Shown: positions 1 to 9,300 of the stretch, one piece after another
Layout: every line of letters begins with the position of its first letter
Numbering within the stretch: the first letter of the stretch is position 1
NCBI RefSeq assembly: GCF_041435015.1
Contig: NZ_CP107989.1
Span: 7,316,001-7,380,000, forward strand
DNA: 64,000 nucleotides
Direction: 5' to 3'
DNA from: Streptomyces canus
GTDB taxonomy: Bacteria > Actinomycetota > Actinomycetes > Streptomycetales > Streptomycetaceae
Notes under the pieces: generated by a model
Seen by the model: the letters and a program-made list of their open reading frames with translations, nothing else
Databases searched by the model: none
What the model was told of the DNA's origin: nothing
Program-made: the position numbers and the translations under genes

Positions 1-7
1 AGTCCTC

Positions 8-361
8 ATGCCGCAGATCACCGTCGAACACTCCCCGTATCTCGACCATGTCGACTGGGAGGAGTTCGCCCTGGCGCTGCACCCGGTCGTCGTCGAGACG
101 GCGGCCGCGAAGCTCGAGGCGTGCAAGACCCGGGTCCTGCGCACCGAGGACGAGGCGGTCGGCGGCGAGATCAGGAACCACGCGATCGTGAACGTCACGC
201 TCGCCCTGCTCGCCGGACGGTCCGAGGAGACCAAAGCGAAGCTCACCGAGGCCGTCGTGGAACTGCTGCGTAAGCACGTCGGACCTGTGGACGGCCTCAC
301 CGTGCACCTCTCCGCCGAGGTGCGCGACCTGGACGCCTCCTACACCAAGACCGTGCTCTAG
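8..361 (+). CDS. 5-carboxymethyl-2-hydroxymuconate delta-isomerase-like protein
   Basis: The 117-aa product has the size and pattern of the CHMI/HpcD branch of the tautomerase superfamily. Those enzymes isomerise 5-carboxymethyl-2-hydroxymuconate in homoprotocatechuate breakdown, using Pro-1 as catalytic base. Here the protein begins Met-Pro-Gln, so removal of Met exposes Pro-1. The core has the alternating hydrophobic strands of the fold (HAIVNVTLALLAGR, then a helix KAKLTEAVVELL). No other homoprotocatechuate genes are nearby, so the natural substrate is uncertain. The stop codon overlaps the convergent TetR gene by 4 nt. The upstream region is cut off by the window edge. Confidence 0.75.
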   Translation: MPQITVEHSPYLDHVDWEEFALALHPVVVETAAAKLEACKTRVLRTEDEAVGGEIRNHAIVNVTLALLAGRSEETKAKLTEAVVELLRKHVGPVDGLTVHLSAEVRDLDASYTKTVL

Positions 362-1047
362 GAGGCCAGCGCGATCAGCCGGGCCGCCAGGTCGGTGAAC
401 GGGCCGTCGTTCGGCTCGTCCTTGAGCATGTGGCGCAGCAGCGCGGTCATCTCCTCGTCGTAGGCCGCGCTCACCGCGGCCAGCGCGGCGAAACTGTGCA
501 CGAGCTGCGTCTCCAATTCGGCGCGCGGGATGCGCCGGCCGTCCAGCCAGATCAGGGCGGTCGACTCGACGAGCGAGATCCAGGAGCGGATGAGCAGTTC
601 CAGCCGGGCGGGCGGGTCCGTCACCCGCAGATGCGACAGGATCTGCTCATAGGCGACCTGCCGTACGGAGTCGATGAGCGCGTTCGTCGCCGAGGAGCCG
701 ACCGCGGGCCCTCCGCGCATCAACGCCGAGAAACCCGGGCCGTGTTCGTCCACGAAGTCGAAGAACCGGCGCATCACCCGCAGCAGCCGGCCGCCCAGCG
801 ACCCCTCGTGCGGTTCCTCGAACCGGCTCGCCAGGTCCTGCGCCGCGCGCTGCAACGCGGCCTCGTACAGGCTGAGTTTGCCGGGGAAGTAGTGATAGAC
901 CAGCGGCCGCGAGATACCCGCCGCCGCCGCTATCTCGTCGATGGAGACCTCGTCGGGCGAGCGGCGGGCGAACAGTTCGAGGGCGACGCCGATCAACTGC
1001 TGACGCCGTTCCTCGACGCCCATTCTTCGACGGACCCCGGTAGTCAT
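358..1047 (-). CDS. TetR family transcriptional regulator
   Basis: The 229-aa protein has an N-terminal TetR HTH at about residues 12-58 (LIGVALELFARRSPDEVSID, then GISRPLVYHYFPGK). The C-terminal half is an all-helical ligand and dimerisation domain. The ATG start is preceded by TAAGGTG at a suitable distance. The gene is convergent with the isomerase gene and divergent from nothing close, so its target is not evident. A short CCGATCGG palindrome just upstream of the start could be an autoregulatory operator, which is inference. The effector is unknown. Confidence 0.85.
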   Translation of the reverse strand: MTTGVRRRMGVEERRQQLIGVALELFARRSPDEVSIDEIAAAAGISRPLVYHYFPGKLSLYEAALQRAAQDLASRFEEPHEGSLGGRLLRVMRRFFDFVDEHGPGFSALMRGGPAVGSSATNALIDSVRQVAYEQILSHLRVTDPPARLELLIRSWISLVESTALIWLDGRRIPRAELETQLVHSFAALAAVSAAYDEEMTALLRHMLKDEPNDGPFTDLAARLIALAS

Positions 1048-1111
1048 GCGAACACCTTACCGATCGGATCCGGCCTGGAACGGGCTGGATCGACCAGCGG
1101 TGTTCACAGCT

Positions 1112-3052
1112 CTACCGGAGCCCGCTGACCGCCCGCCCGTCCTCCAGGGTCCCCTTCAGCTCGGCCTGGGCCCCCTGCTTCGCCTTCGCGGCCAGCAGAT
1201 TGCCGTTCGCCATCGCCCGGACCCCGCCCGACGCGCTGATCGAGGACGTCCCCCGGCTCCCCGCCGCCAGCAGGTACCAGGTACCGGCCCCCGACTTCCA
1301 CAGCACCCCGGCCAGCACCTGCGGATCCTTCGCCCCGCACGCCGGCACGTTCTCGGCCTTCGCCGCGACCGCCCCGTACCGTCCGCCCGGTGTGTGGAAC
1401 TGGGCCAGCACCCGCTCCCCGCCGCCCTGCCAGGTCTCGGCCCGGGTGCAGACCCACTCGGCCGTCCCGCTCGCGTCGGGCAGCGGCTGCGCCGCGTAGG
1501 ACCAGGCGTTCACACTGCGCACGCCCGCGGAGCGCATCGCGCCCAGCGAGCAGGCGTACGGCGCCCAGGCGCGCAGCGCGCCCGCCCCGGACGCGTCCTT
1601 CACGGACCCGGGGCGGCCGGTGGTGAGGCGGGCCGGGACCAGTTCGCCGAGGTCGGTCAGCAGCCGGGTGCCGGAGGCGTCCGTCAGCTGGAGCACGTTC
1701 CAGGAGGTGCAGGGGCCGCTCTGCGCGGGGCCGGCCATCGGCGCGGTGGCGCCGCCGGTCAGCGCGAGGTCCGTGGCATCGGAGCCCGGCTTCAGCAGGT
1801 CCCGATCGGCGGCCTTGGTCACCCAAGGGGCCGTCAGATAGCGGACGTTGCCGTCGGCCCGGCCCAGGACGACCGCGCTCGCCTCCGCCCGGCCGGCGCC
1901 GTCGACCCGCGCGAAGTCGAGGGCGGCACCCTTGGTGCTGTCCCGCGGCTCGGCGTAGCGGACGATGCGCAGACCGTCGTAGAGGATCACCACGCGCGCG
2001 TTGTCGACGGTCCCGGCGTACAGCAGCTGCGGCGGGCCGGAGGGGCCGCCCGAGGGGGTGCCGGGGGTCGCGAAGACCTGGACGGTCTCGCCGGGGCGGG
2101 CCCAGACGGCGAGGGCGCGGCGCAGGAGGGCCGAGTCGCCGGTGAGGTCACCGCGCGCGGGCCACACGGAGAAGTCGGTGCGGGCGGAGGACTCCCACGC
2201 GGCGGCCGGGACCTTCAGCAGCAGGGCCGGGTCCAGGGCTGCCCGGGCGGCGGGGTTCTGCGCGTAGGAGGGCGCGGCGGCGCCGTCGGGGCCCCAGCCG
2301 TCGCCCGGCATGCCGAGCAGAGCCCCGCACACGGCCACGGCCGCCGCGGCGGCGAGCGCGGCCTTCATGTGCTGCCTGCGCCGCATCAGGTCGGTGGGCC
2401 GGGCCTGGAGCGAGCAGGGGTCGAACTCGGGGGAGTCGAGGAGGGCGTACTCGGCCTGCGCGGAGTCGGCCTGCGCGGAGTCGGCCTCGTCGAGAGCCGC
2501 GTCCACGTCCGCCACGCCCGCCGCCGTCAGCAGACCGCGTACGTCGCTGTCGGGGAGCTTCTCCAGGCCGCGCAGGACGTAGGCGGCACGGGCCGGGCCG
2601 GACAGGGCCGACAGGCGCTGGTCCAGGGCCAGTTCGTCGGCGCCGCCGGAGCGCGGGAAGAGCCTCAGGCCCCACACCTGGGGGAGCAGCGGCGGCAGCT
2701 GGGAGCGCTTGGGCCACGCCTTGCGCCGGAGCGGCAGGCCCGCCTCCAGTGCCGTACGCACCACCTGGAGGCGGACGAAGGCGTAGCCGGGGTCGACCTC
2801 GCGGCCGTCCGACTGGGCCGGGATCACGGGCGTCGCCGTGCGGCCCCGGGGCAGGGCGCGCTGGGTGAGGGCGTGCGCGGTCAGGACCCGCCGGTTGCGG
2901 CCGAGGCCCGGCGGCAGCACCAGATAGGCGAGCCGGACCAGCCGGGGGTAGTGCTCGACGAGCGCGGCCTCGGCCTGTTCGACGTCGACGACGGGGTCGG
3001 AGGCGGAGCCGGAAGCGGGTGCGGGGCGCGGGGCGACATCCTGTGACTGCAC
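1112..3052 (-). CDS. Membrane-anchored protein with sigma-factor-like N-terminus
   Basis: The 646-aa protein is of a kind common in Streptomyces but without a defined function. Residues about 20-90 (VDVEQAEAALVEHYPRLVRL, then LTAHALTQRALPR) resemble region 2 of ECF sigma factors. One transmembrane helix lies near residues 228-248 (MKAALAAAAAVAVCGALLG), giving a cytoplasmic N-domain and a large extracellular C-domain. A short tandem repeat before the helix encodes ADSAQADSAQAE. The start is a GTG with only a weak ribosome site, so a slightly later start is possible. The architecture suggests a surface sensor or structural protein, but no function should be assigned. Confidence 0.7.
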   Translation of the reverse strand: MQSQDVAPRPAPASGSASDPVVDVEQAEAALVEHYPRLVRLAYLVLPPGLGRNRRVLTAHALTQRALPRGRTATPVIPAQSDGREVDPGYAFVRLQVVRTALEAGLPLRRKAWPKRSQLPPLLPQVWGLRLFPRSGGADELALDQRLSALSGPARAAYVLRGLEKLPDSDVRGLLTAAGVADVDAALDEADSAQADSAQAEYALLDSPEFDPCSLQARPTDLMRRRQHMKAALAAAAAVAVCGALLGMPGDGWGPDGAAAPSYAQNPAARAALDPALLLKVPAAAWESSARTDFSVWPARGDLTGDSALLRRALAVWARPGETVQVFATPGTPSGGPSGPPQLLYAGTVDNARVVILYDGLRIVRYAEPRDSTKGAALDFARVDGAGRAEASAVVLGRADGNVRYLTAPWVTKAADRDLLKPGSDATDLALTGGATAPMAGPAQSGPCTSWNVLQLTDASGTRLLTDLGELVPARLTTGRPGSVKDASGAGALRAWAPYACSLGAMRSAGVRSVNAWSYAAQPLPDASGTAEWVCTRAETWQGGGERVLAQFHTPGGRYGAVAAKAENVPACGAKDPQVLAGVLWKSGAGTWYLLAAGSRGTSSISASGGVRAMANGNLLAAKAKQGAQAELKGTLEDGRAVSGLR

Positions 3053-3101
3053 GTTCAGCAGAACGAGCGAATCGTTGGTTGGTCACCGCCCCCCGGGTGA
3101 A

Positions 3102-3611
3102 TCAGTCCTGCGGGGCGACCAGCGCGCGGGCGTAGTGGGCCATCGAGCGCTGGTAGCGCGGCAGATGGGGGGCGAGCGCACCCAGAACCAGCGACAGCCC
3201 CTCGCGATCCCGGCCGAGGCTGGACAGGCACAGCGCCAGGGTGGCCCGTACGGCATCGTCCAACTCGTCGGACGGGCCGTCCAGTTCGGGAGTGAGCAGC
3301 TTGACGCCCTCCTCCGCCTGCCCCGTGTTCCGAAGGGAACTGGACAGCTGGATCTTGGCGCGCCGTCCCTTGTAGCCGCTCTCCCGGCTGAGCCCCCTCG
3401 CGAGCGCCTCCCGGTACAGCGGGACCGCCTTGTCCGAGTGCCCCGTCGAGTCCCAGGCGGAGGCCTGCTCGAACAGACCGAGCGGGCTGCCGTCGGGCAG
3501 CTCGGCCACGAGCGCGTCGATCACGGCCCGGAACTCGGCCGCCCGTTCTTCCGGATAGTCGTCCAACGTCGCCCAGGCGGCGATCACGCGCTTTTCCCAG
3601 TCCTCGTTCAC
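3102..3611 (-). CDS. Tetratricopeptide-repeat protein
   Basis: This 169-aa soluble protein contains TPR-like helical pairs (SPLGLFEQASAWDSTGHSDK, AVPLYREALARGLS, and KIQLSSSLRNTGQAEEGV). Such repeats mediate protein-protein contacts. I place the start at GTG 3611 (MNEDWEKRV) because GAAAG sits 7 nt upstream. In-frame GTGs at 3617 and 3647 are alternatives without a better ribosome site. No catalytic motif is visible. It lies between a large membrane protein and a lipoprotein gene and does not obviously share an operon with either. Confidence 0.7.
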   Translation of the reverse strand: MNEDWEKRVIAAWATLDDYPEERAAEFRAVIDALVAELPDGSPLGLFEQASAWDSTGHSDKAVPLYREALARGLSRESGYKGRRAKIQLSSSLRNTGQAEEGVKLLTPELDGPSDELDDAVRATLALCLSSLGRDREGLSLVLGALAPHLPRYQRSMAHYARALVAPQD

Positions 3612-3739
3612 CGGCACACTTTCGCACAGCCGTACCCCTGGCGACACCAGGATTTGAGCGTCCCGCGCCTCGCAGCCGTATGGGAGGAGACGGACCCCCG
3701 CCGGGGCCCGTCCGAGGTGACCCGTGACCGGAGGAACAG

Positions 3740-4150
3740 ATGAGGTTGACCCGACCGATGCTCGCGCTGACCGGCGCGGCCGCGGTGCTGGCGCTGGCGG
3801 GCTGCGGATCCGGCGGTGACGCGAAGGCCGCCGCGGTGCCCTCCGCGGCCACCGGCAGCCTGGAGCACCTGGCCGCCGAGGTGAAGTGCACGCCCAACAT
3901 CCAGATCGACGCCGACGAGCTGCGCCAGGCCATCTGCAAGAAGGACAAGGAGAAGTACATCCTGGCCACGTTCTCCACCGACCGCGGCCAGCGTGAGTGG
4001 ATCAACACGGCCAAGGACTACGGCGGCTACTACCTCGTCGGCCGCAAGTGGATCGCCGTCGGTCACCAGGACGTGGTCGCGAGCCTGCGCCGCACGCTGG
4101 GCGGAGACCTCGAGGTGGGCGCCGACCATTCCGCGCACTCGGCTCACTAG
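3740..4150 (+). CDS. Small secreted lipoprotein, unknown function
   Basis: The 136-aa protein begins with a lipoprotein signal (MRLTRPMLALTGAAAVLALA) and a lipobox LAGC, so it should be lipidated on Cys-22 and held on the outer face of the membrane. The mature part has two cysteines and a compact alpha/beta pattern (KYILATFSTDRGQREWINTA, then YYLVGRKWIAVG). It ends in a His-containing tail (HSAHSAH). GGAGG-like sequence precedes the ATG. A strong hairpin follows the stop. No known domain is recognised. Confidence 0.75.
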   Translation: MRLTRPMLALTGAAAVLALAGCGSGGDAKAAAVPSAATGSLEHLAAEVKCTPNIQIDADELRQAICKKDKEKYILATFSTDRGQREWINTAKDYGGYYLVGRKWIAVGHQDVVASLRRTLGGDLEVGADHSAHSAH

Positions 4151-4168
4151 CACCACGACGGACAGACG

Positions 4169-4202
4169 AAAGCCGGCGGTGGGAATCCCCACCGCCGGCT
4201 TT
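4169..4202. terminator. Bidirectional intrinsic terminator
   Basis: A perfect 15-bp stem (AAAGCCGGCGGTGGG) with a 4-nt loop separates the convergent lipoprotein and DUF1996 genes. The stem ends in A/T runs on both sides, so it can stop transcription from either direction. Confidence 0.85.
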
Positions 4203-4213
4203 CTAGTGGTGTG

Positions 4214-5779
4214 TCACTGGCACTTCTTGCCGGTGTTGATGCAGTTGACCACCTTGTTCATCAGCTGAGTGCTCATGACGTTGATGAAGTCGTTGTGGTC
4301 GGTGATCGGCTTGTGCAGCTGCTCGGGGAAACCGTCCACGGCGTACGGGCTCTTCACCTGACCGTTCTGGATGGTCGGAGCGGGAACGTCGTACACCAGA
4401 CGGACCTGGAGCTGCGGGATCGCCTGGAAGCCGTTCGGGCAGCTGCCGTCGGCCCCGACGAACGCCACCTGGTCACGGTGGTTGGCGCTGTCGATGTTCT
4501 TGCCGTCCCAGCAGCTCTGGAAGTTGGACGTGCGGACCACCGAGCTGCCCTGCGGGCAGATCACGTACTTGTCCGTCACCTGCCGGTTCTCGAAGCCGGT
4601 GCAGCTGAACGAGGTGTTGGCGTTCTTGAGACCGTTCGTGAAGGCCTTGGCGTCGCCGGTGATGATGCGCAGGAACTGCGGCATCGCGACGACGGGACCC
4701 TTCTTGTTGCCGACGAACTTGATCTCCGCCTGCTTGGCCTTCAGGATCTTGCCGACGTTGCCCTCGGCTCCACCGCCGAGGTCGGCCGCGTCGAACTCCT
4801 TGGTGCCGTCCTGGAGACGCAGCACCGGCCAGTAGTAGGTGGACTTGTCACCCTGGTTCTGGCAGCTGGTACCGGCGTTCCCCAGGTCCTGGTCGCTGGA
4901 GAAGGCGTTGTTGTCCTGGTTGCCGACGTAGTCGTGCGTGTGGTGCGCGCCGTTGTCGACACCCGGGGCCACGATCAGGTTGTCACTGTTGAAGAGATTG
5001 TTCTCGTTGACACCGCACTTCGTGGTGAAGGAACCCTTGGAGCCGGTGTTCCCGTTGGCGGCCAGTCCGTTCTGAAGGCCCCGGGAGTTGGGCTGGACGT
5101 TCTGGATGTTGACGAAGTCCGCGGCCACCGGGCCCGCGGCGCCGTTGCCGTTGTTGTCGGCGTTCTGCTGGCCGCCCTGCTGCTGGCCGCCGTTCTGCTG
5201 ACCACCGTTCTGCTGGCCGCCCTGCTGCTGGCCACCGTTTTGCTGCTGACCGCCGTTGTTCTGCTGGCCGCCGTTCTGCTGCTGGCCGCCGGCGTTGGTC
5301 TGCGCGTTCTGTGTCGTGCAGGCGGCCAACTGGCTGAGCGACGTGTTGAACTGGCCACCGACCCGCTGGACGTCGATGCGGATCCGGTCGATCGTGGCCG
5401 CCCGCTTCTCCTTCAGGGGGCCGACGATGGCGTTCTGGACGAAGCCCGAGTCACCCGCCTGAGCCTGCCGTGTCGAGGCGAGCCTGGCGTAGGCCTCGGT
5501 GATCTGCTTGTCCAGGTTGGCCAGCTCCGTGGCCACACCCTGACGCGCCGACTGAGGCACGTTCGTCAGCTTCTGGCCGACATCGGGGCAGGAGATGGTC
5601 GCCACCTGCGCGGCGGCGGCCTTCGTCTGGTTCTGAGACCAGCCGTTGTTGTTGGACTCGTGCGCCGAGGCGTAGAAGTTCGCCCAGATCAGCCCGCCCC
5701 CACCGAGCGCTAGGGCCGCCGACGCGGCTATGGCCTTGTTGGCCATCGACGAGCGGCGTTTACGTGTATTGCGTCCCAT
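4214..5779 (-). CDS. Secreted DUF1996-domain protein with Gln/Gly/Asn repeats
   Basis: The product is about 521 aa. The ATG at 5779 is chosen because AGAGGAG lies just upstream. A basic N-terminus and one hydrophobic segment ([20 protein letters not shown]) form a signal peptide or anchor. A helical region follows, then a low-complexity linker of about 45 residues made of [14 protein letters not shown] units at roughly residues 165-208. The C-terminal half is a DUF1996 domain, with the conserved [15 protein letters not shown], and [18 protein letters not shown] patterns and several cysteines. Family function is unknown; members are secreted in fungi and actinomycetes. The gene is monocistronic and ends at a strong terminator. 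Confidence 0.85.
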   Translation of the reverse strand: MGRNTRKRRSSMANKAIAASAALALGGGGLIWANFYASAHESNNNGWSQNQTKAAAAQVATISCPDVGQKLTNVPQSARQGVATELANLDKQITEAYARLASTRQAQAGDSGFVQNAIVGPLKEKRAATIDRIRIDVQRVGGQFNTSLSQLAACTTQNAQTNAGGQQQNGGQQNNGGQQQNGGQQQGGQQNGGQQNGGQQQGGQQNADNNGNGAAGPVAADFVNIQNVQPNSRGLQNGLAANGNTGSKGSFTTKCGVNENNLFNSDNLIVAPGVDNGAHHTHDYVGNQDNNAFSSDQDLGNAGTSCQNQGDKSTYYWPVLRLQDGTKEFDAADLGGGAEGNVGKILKAKQAEIKFVGNKKGPVVAMPQFLRIITGDAKAFTNGLKNANTSFSCTGFENRQVTDKYVICPQGSSVVRTSNFQSCWDGKNIDSANHRDQVAFVGADGSCPNGFQAIPQLQVRLVYDVPAPTIQNGQVKSPYAVDGFPEQLHKPITDHNDFINVMSTQLMNKVVNCINTGKKCQ

Positions 5780-5961
5780 GGAACTCCTCTGACTTCCTTT
5801 TCCGGGCCATCGAGGCGCCCGACAGGAGTGAAGCGGCTCCCTCACTTACGGACGCCGTCCCAGGGGTGTTCAGCCGCCCCACAAACAAATCAGAGGTTTG
5901 CCGGGCACCGGGCCGACAACAGCCCGTTGAGCAGCAGGAGTTACAGAGAATGAGGGGTTGC

Positions 5962-6615
5962 TTACCGGCCCTGGTCGAGATACGCGAGCACCGCCAGCAC
6001 GCGCCGATTGTCGTCGTCCGACACCTCAAGTCCCAGTTTGGTGAAGATGTTGGCGGTGTGCTTGGCGATCGCCCGTTCCGTGACGACGAGCTTGGCGGCG
6101 ATCGCCGCGTTCGACCGCCCCTGCGCCATCAGTTCCAGCACCTCCCGCTCGCGGGGCGTGATCCGGGCGAGCGGGAGGTCGCCCGCCGCCCGCCGGGTCA
6201 GCAGCTGCTGGATCACCTGCGGGTCCATCGCCGTACCGCCCGCCGCGACCCGTCGTACGGCATCCACGAACTGCTCCGCGTCGAACACCCGGTCCTTGAG
6301 CAGATAGCCCACCCCGCCGGTGCCGTCGGCCAGCAACTCGCGCGCGTACAGCTGCTCCACGTGCTGCGACAGCACCAGCACCGGCAGCCCGGGTCTGTCC
6401 CGCCGGGCGTTCAGTGCGCACTGCAGACCCTCGTCGGTGTGCGTCGGCGGCAGTCGGACGTCGACCACGGCGACGTCCGGTTCCAGTTCGGCCAGTGCGC
6501 GGGCCAGTTCGGGTCCGCTCTCGACGGCCGCGGCGATCTCGAAGTCGTGCGCATCGAGGAGCCGCACGAGACCGTCGCGCAGCAGGAAGAGGTCTTCGGC
6601 CAGGACTACGCGCAA
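5962..6615 (-). CDS. NarL/LuxR-family response regulator
   Basis: The 217-aa regulator has a receiver domain (acidic ED near residue 9, phospho-acceptor Asp in VAVVDVRLPP, Lys in GYLLKDR). A C-terminal LuxR HTH follows (LARITPREREVLELMAQGRS, then VVTERAIAKHTANIFTKLGL). I place the start at TTG 6615 because the family begins MRVVLAEDLFLLRDG and GGAG lies 5-8 nt upstream. This start overlaps the stop of the histidine kinase by 10 nt, which indicates translational coupling. Together they form a two-component system. Targets are unknown. Confidence 0.88.
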   Translation of the reverse strand: MRVVLAEDLFLLRDGLVRLLDAHDFEIAAAVESGPELARALAELEPDVAVVDVRLPPTHTDEGLQCALNARRDRPGLPVLVLSQHVEQLYARELLADGTGGVGYLLKDRVFDAEQFVDAVRRVAAGGTAMDPQVIQQLLTRRAAGDLPLARITPREREVLELMAQGRSNAAIAAKLVVTERAIAKHTANIFTKLGLEVSDDDNRRVLAVLAYLDQGR

Positions 6616-7871
6616 GGGATCTCCATGGTGACCATGGTGGGGCCGCCCGCGGGTGAGCCGACGGCCAGGACGCCGTCGAATGTACCCAGCCGCCGCTCGA
6701 CTCCGGCCAGTCCCGAACCGGCCGTGATCAGCGCGCCGCCCCGGCCGTTGTCGGTGACGCTGATCCGCAGCATCCCCTCGGTCTGATGCAGGTCGATCCA
6801 GATCCGGTCGGCGCCGGAGTGCTTGACCGCGTTGGTGAGGACCTCGCTGACCGCGAAGTAGGCGGCCGACTCCACGGGCGCGTCCGGCCGGCCTTCGAGC
6901 TCCACGGTCACCTCGGTGGCGACCGGCAGCCGCAGCGCCAACGCCCGTACGGCGTCGCCCAGTCCGCGCTCTGCCAGCACCGGCGGATGGATGCCGCGCA
7001 CCAGGTCGCGCAGTTCGGTGAGGGCGTCCACCGAGGACTGACGTGCCTGCGCCAGGAGTCGCTTCGCCTGCGCGGGGTCCTTGTCGAGGAGCATCTCGAT
7101 GGTGCCGAGATCCATGCCCATGGCGACCAGACGGGCCTGCGCCCCGTCGTGCAGGTCCCGCTCGATGCGCCGCAGTTCGGCCGCGGAGGTGTCCACGGCG
7201 TCCCGCCGGGTCTCGGTCAGGACGCGGACGCGTTCGGCCAACTCGCCCTGACCGGCGCCGAGTACGGCGCGGGTGAGCCGGAAGTGGGCGGTCAGCAGCC
7301 GCGGGGCGAGTGGGGCGAGGGACAGCAGGACGACACCCAGGGCACCGGCGGCGAGCGCGGAAGGCTGGTCGGTGACATGCACGAAGCCGTACCAGTAGCC
7401 GCCGCCCAGCTCCGCGAGCGGCCGCCACAGCCCGGCCGCGACCGCGAGCCCTTCCAGCGGGTAGAGGACGAACACCGCCGGCAGCAGCGCCGTCACGAAC
7501 CCCGCCGTCATGTCCACCTGCAACCATGCCAGATCCCGCCAGGTCGCCGGGTCGCGCAGCATCACGTAGGTGCGGGCCCAGGCGTGGGCGTTGTCCGGTA
7601 TCGGCCGGTACGCCGACGGGATCCGCACCTCGCTCCACTCGGCCGCGAGCACCCGCCGCCAGTCCGCGAAGGCACGCACGCCCGTCAGCACCCAGGGGGT
7701 CGTGAAGACCCCGATCCCGACCGGGACGAGGGCGATGGACACCAGGCCGAGCGTGAGTCCGAGCAGCGCCCCCGGCAGTGTCACCAACGTCAGTGCGAGC
7801 CCCCGCGCGGCCGCGAGTCCGATGCCCCGCGCCCTCGTACCCCAACTGCCGTTCCGCGTCTCGATGGTCAT
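6606..7871 (-). CDS. Sensor histidine kinase, HisKA_3 type
   Basis: About 421 aa starting at MTIETRNGSWG. The N-terminal half has a sensor domain of four to six membrane helices (for example GLALTLVTLPGALLGLTLGL and AVFVLYPLEGLAVAAGLW). Next comes a dimerisation/phosphorylation helix with the acceptor His in ERDLHDGAQARLVAMGMDLG. The HATPase domain shows the N-box (EVLTNAVKHSGA) and the G-box (DNGRGG). It is of the DesK/NarX-like group and is coupled to the overlapping response regulator. The start is inferred from context, because an upstream GTG/ATG would add an unlikely polar leader. Confidence 0.88.
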   Translation of the reverse strand: MTIETRNGSWGTRARGIGLAAARGLALTLVTLPGALLGLTLGLVSIALVPVGIGVFTTPWVLTGVRAFADWRRVLAAEWSEVRIPSAYRPIPDNAHAWARTYVMLRDPATWRDLAWLQVDMTAGFVTALLPAVFVLYPLEGLAVAAGLWRPLAELGGGYWYGFVHVTDQPSALAAGALGVVLLSLAPLAPRLLTAHFRLTRAVLGAGQGELAERVRVLTETRRDAVDTSAAELRRIERDLHDGAQARLVAMGMDLGTIEMLLDKDPAQAKRLLAQARQSSVDALTELRDLVRGIHPPVLAERGLGDAVRALALRLPVATEVTVELEGRPDAPVESAAYFAVSEVLTNAVKHSGADRIWIDLHQTEGMLRISVTDNGRGGALITAGSGLAGVERRLGTFDGVLAVGSPAGGPTMVTMEIPCA

Positions 7872-7990
7872 ACGGTCAGTCTGGTGGAGAGCGCGACGCG
7901 GGTCACTGGGCCTGGCCGCCGGGTCGGGAGGTGGTGCCAGGTACACCCTTCATCGCGCTCACACCGTGAATCGCGCCACAGCATCACCCG

Positions 7991-8039
7991 GTAACACGGG
8001 GTTCACATTCGAGCAATGACCGGGAAATCGCCTGTTGAC
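7991..8039 (+). promoter_or_regulatory. Candidate GlnR operator and promoter upstream of glnII
   Basis: Pentamers GTAAC (7991), TTCAC (8002), GCAAT (8013), GAAAT (8024) and TTGAC (8035) are spaced exactly 11 bp apart. This is the phasing of actinomycete GlnR boxes (gTnAC-n6-GaAAC repeated). The match is degenerate compared with the near-perfect box upstream of glnA in this window. TTGACA at 8035-8040 may also serve as a -35 element. Confidence 0.5.
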
Positions 8040-8129
8040 AGGCTCGCGGGCATCAAATGAGGCGGCGTTTCAGTGCCGCAGCGCCGCAGCACCCGCAGTG
8101 CGTAGACACATCCCCGAAGGAAGTGGCCC

Positions 8130-9158
8130 GTGACCTTCAAGGCTGAGTACATCTGGATCGACGGCACCCAGCCGACTGCCAAGCTCCGTTCCAAGACGAA
8201 GATCATGGCGGACGACGCCAAGGGCGCGGAGCTGCCGATCTGGGGCTTCGACGGGTCCTCCACGAACCAGGCCGAGGGCCACTCCTCGGACCGTGTCCTC
8301 AAGCCGGTCTTCTCCTGCCCGGACCCGATCCGCGGCGGCGACGACATCCTCGTCCTGTGCGAGGTCCTCAACATCGGCATGACGCCGCACGAGTCCAACA
8401 CCCGTGCCGCGCTCACCGAGGTCGCCGAGAAGTTCGCCTCCCAGGAGCCGATCTTCGGCATCGAGCAGGAGTACACGTTCTTCAAGGACGGCTACCCCCT
8501 CGGCTTCCCCAAGGGCGGCTTCCCCGCCCCGCAGGGCGGCTACTACTGCGGTGTCGGCGCGGACGAGATCTTCGGCCGTGACGTCGTCGAGGCGCACCTG
8601 GAGAACTGCCTCAAGGCGGGCCTCGCGATCTCCGGCATCAACGCCGAGGTCATGCCCGGCCAGTGGGAGTTCCAGGTCGGCCCGGTCTCCCCGCTGGAGG
8701 TCTCCGATCACCTGTGGGTGGCCCGCTGGCTGCTCTACCGCACCGCCGAGGACTTCGGCATCGCCGCGACCCTGGACCCGAAGCCGGTGAAGGGCGACTG
8801 GAACGGCGCGGGTGCGCACACCAACTTCTCCACCAAGGCGATGCGCGAGGGCTACGACGCGATCATCACCGCCTGCGAGTCGCTCGGTGAGGGCTCCAAG
8901 CCCCTCGACCACGTCAAGAACTACGGCGCCGGCATCGACGACCGCCTGACCGGTCTGCACGAGACCGCCCCGTGGAACGAGTACTCCTACGGTGTCTCCA
9001 ACCGTGGCGCCTCGGTGCGTATCCCGTGGCAGGTCGAGAAGGACGGCAAGGGCTACATCGAGGACCGCCGCCCGAACGCCAACGTCGACCCGTACCTGGT
9101 GACGCGTCTGATCGTCGACACCTGCTGCTCCGCGCTGGAGAAGGCCGGCCAGGTCTGA
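8130..9158 (+). CDS. glnII: Glutamine synthetase type II
   Basis: The 342-aa protein is a eukaryote-type glutamine synthetase, making glutamine from glutamate, ammonia and ATP in the cytoplasm. Visible signatures are the N-terminal beta-grasp (EYIWIDGTQPTAKLRSKT), the GFDGSSTNQAEG motif, the metal and glutamate ligands in FGIEQEYTFF, and GAGAHTNFSTKAMR. Length fits GSII (about 340-350 aa) rather than GSI (about 470). The GTG start follows GAAGGAA. It is a single-gene unit bounded by a GlnR-like operator and a terminator. Streptomyces keep this heat-labile GSII besides the adenylylated GSI, whose gene glnA lies at 35810-37219. Confidence 0.96.
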   Translation: MTFKAEYIWIDGTQPTAKLRSKTKIMADDAKGAELPIWGFDGSSTNQAEGHSSDRVLKPVFSCPDPIRGGDDILVLCEVLNIGMTPHESNTRAALTEVAEKFASQEPIFGIEQEYTFFKDGYPLGFPKGGFPAPQGGYYCGVGADEIFGRDVVEAHLENCLKAGLAISGINAEVMPGQWEFQVGPVSPLEVSDHLWVARWLLYRTAEDFGIAATLDPKPVKGDWNGAGAHTNFSTKAMREGYDAIITACESLGEGSKPLDHVKNYGAGIDDRLTGLHETAPWNEYSYGVSNRGASVRIPWQVEKDGKGYIEDRRPNANVDPYLVTRLIVDTCCSALEKAGQV

Positions 9159-9176
9159 TCCCCGCCTCAGCCTCCC

Positions 9177-9210
9177 GAGGGGCGCTCACCGGCCACGGTG
9201 GGCGCCCCTC
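9177..9210 (+). terminator. glnII terminator
   Basis: A 15-bp GC-rich stem (GAGGGGCGCTCACCG against CGGTGGGCGCCCCTC, one G-T wobble) with loop GCCA lies 18 nt after the glnII stop. Confidence 0.8.
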
Positions 9211-9300
9211 GGCGTGTCTCGGTGGAGCGGGCACGCCGGGAAGTGTCCGAGCAGTGAGAGAAGGCTCCTTTCGCGGGCCCGCGTCTGCTTCAATGGGTTC

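Noticed and set aside
1046..3046. Long plus-strand open frame across 1046-3046
   Set aside because: It is the antisense of the minus-strand membrane-protein gene, with no ribosome site and a Gly/Arg/Pro-rich translation typical of high-GC shadow frames.
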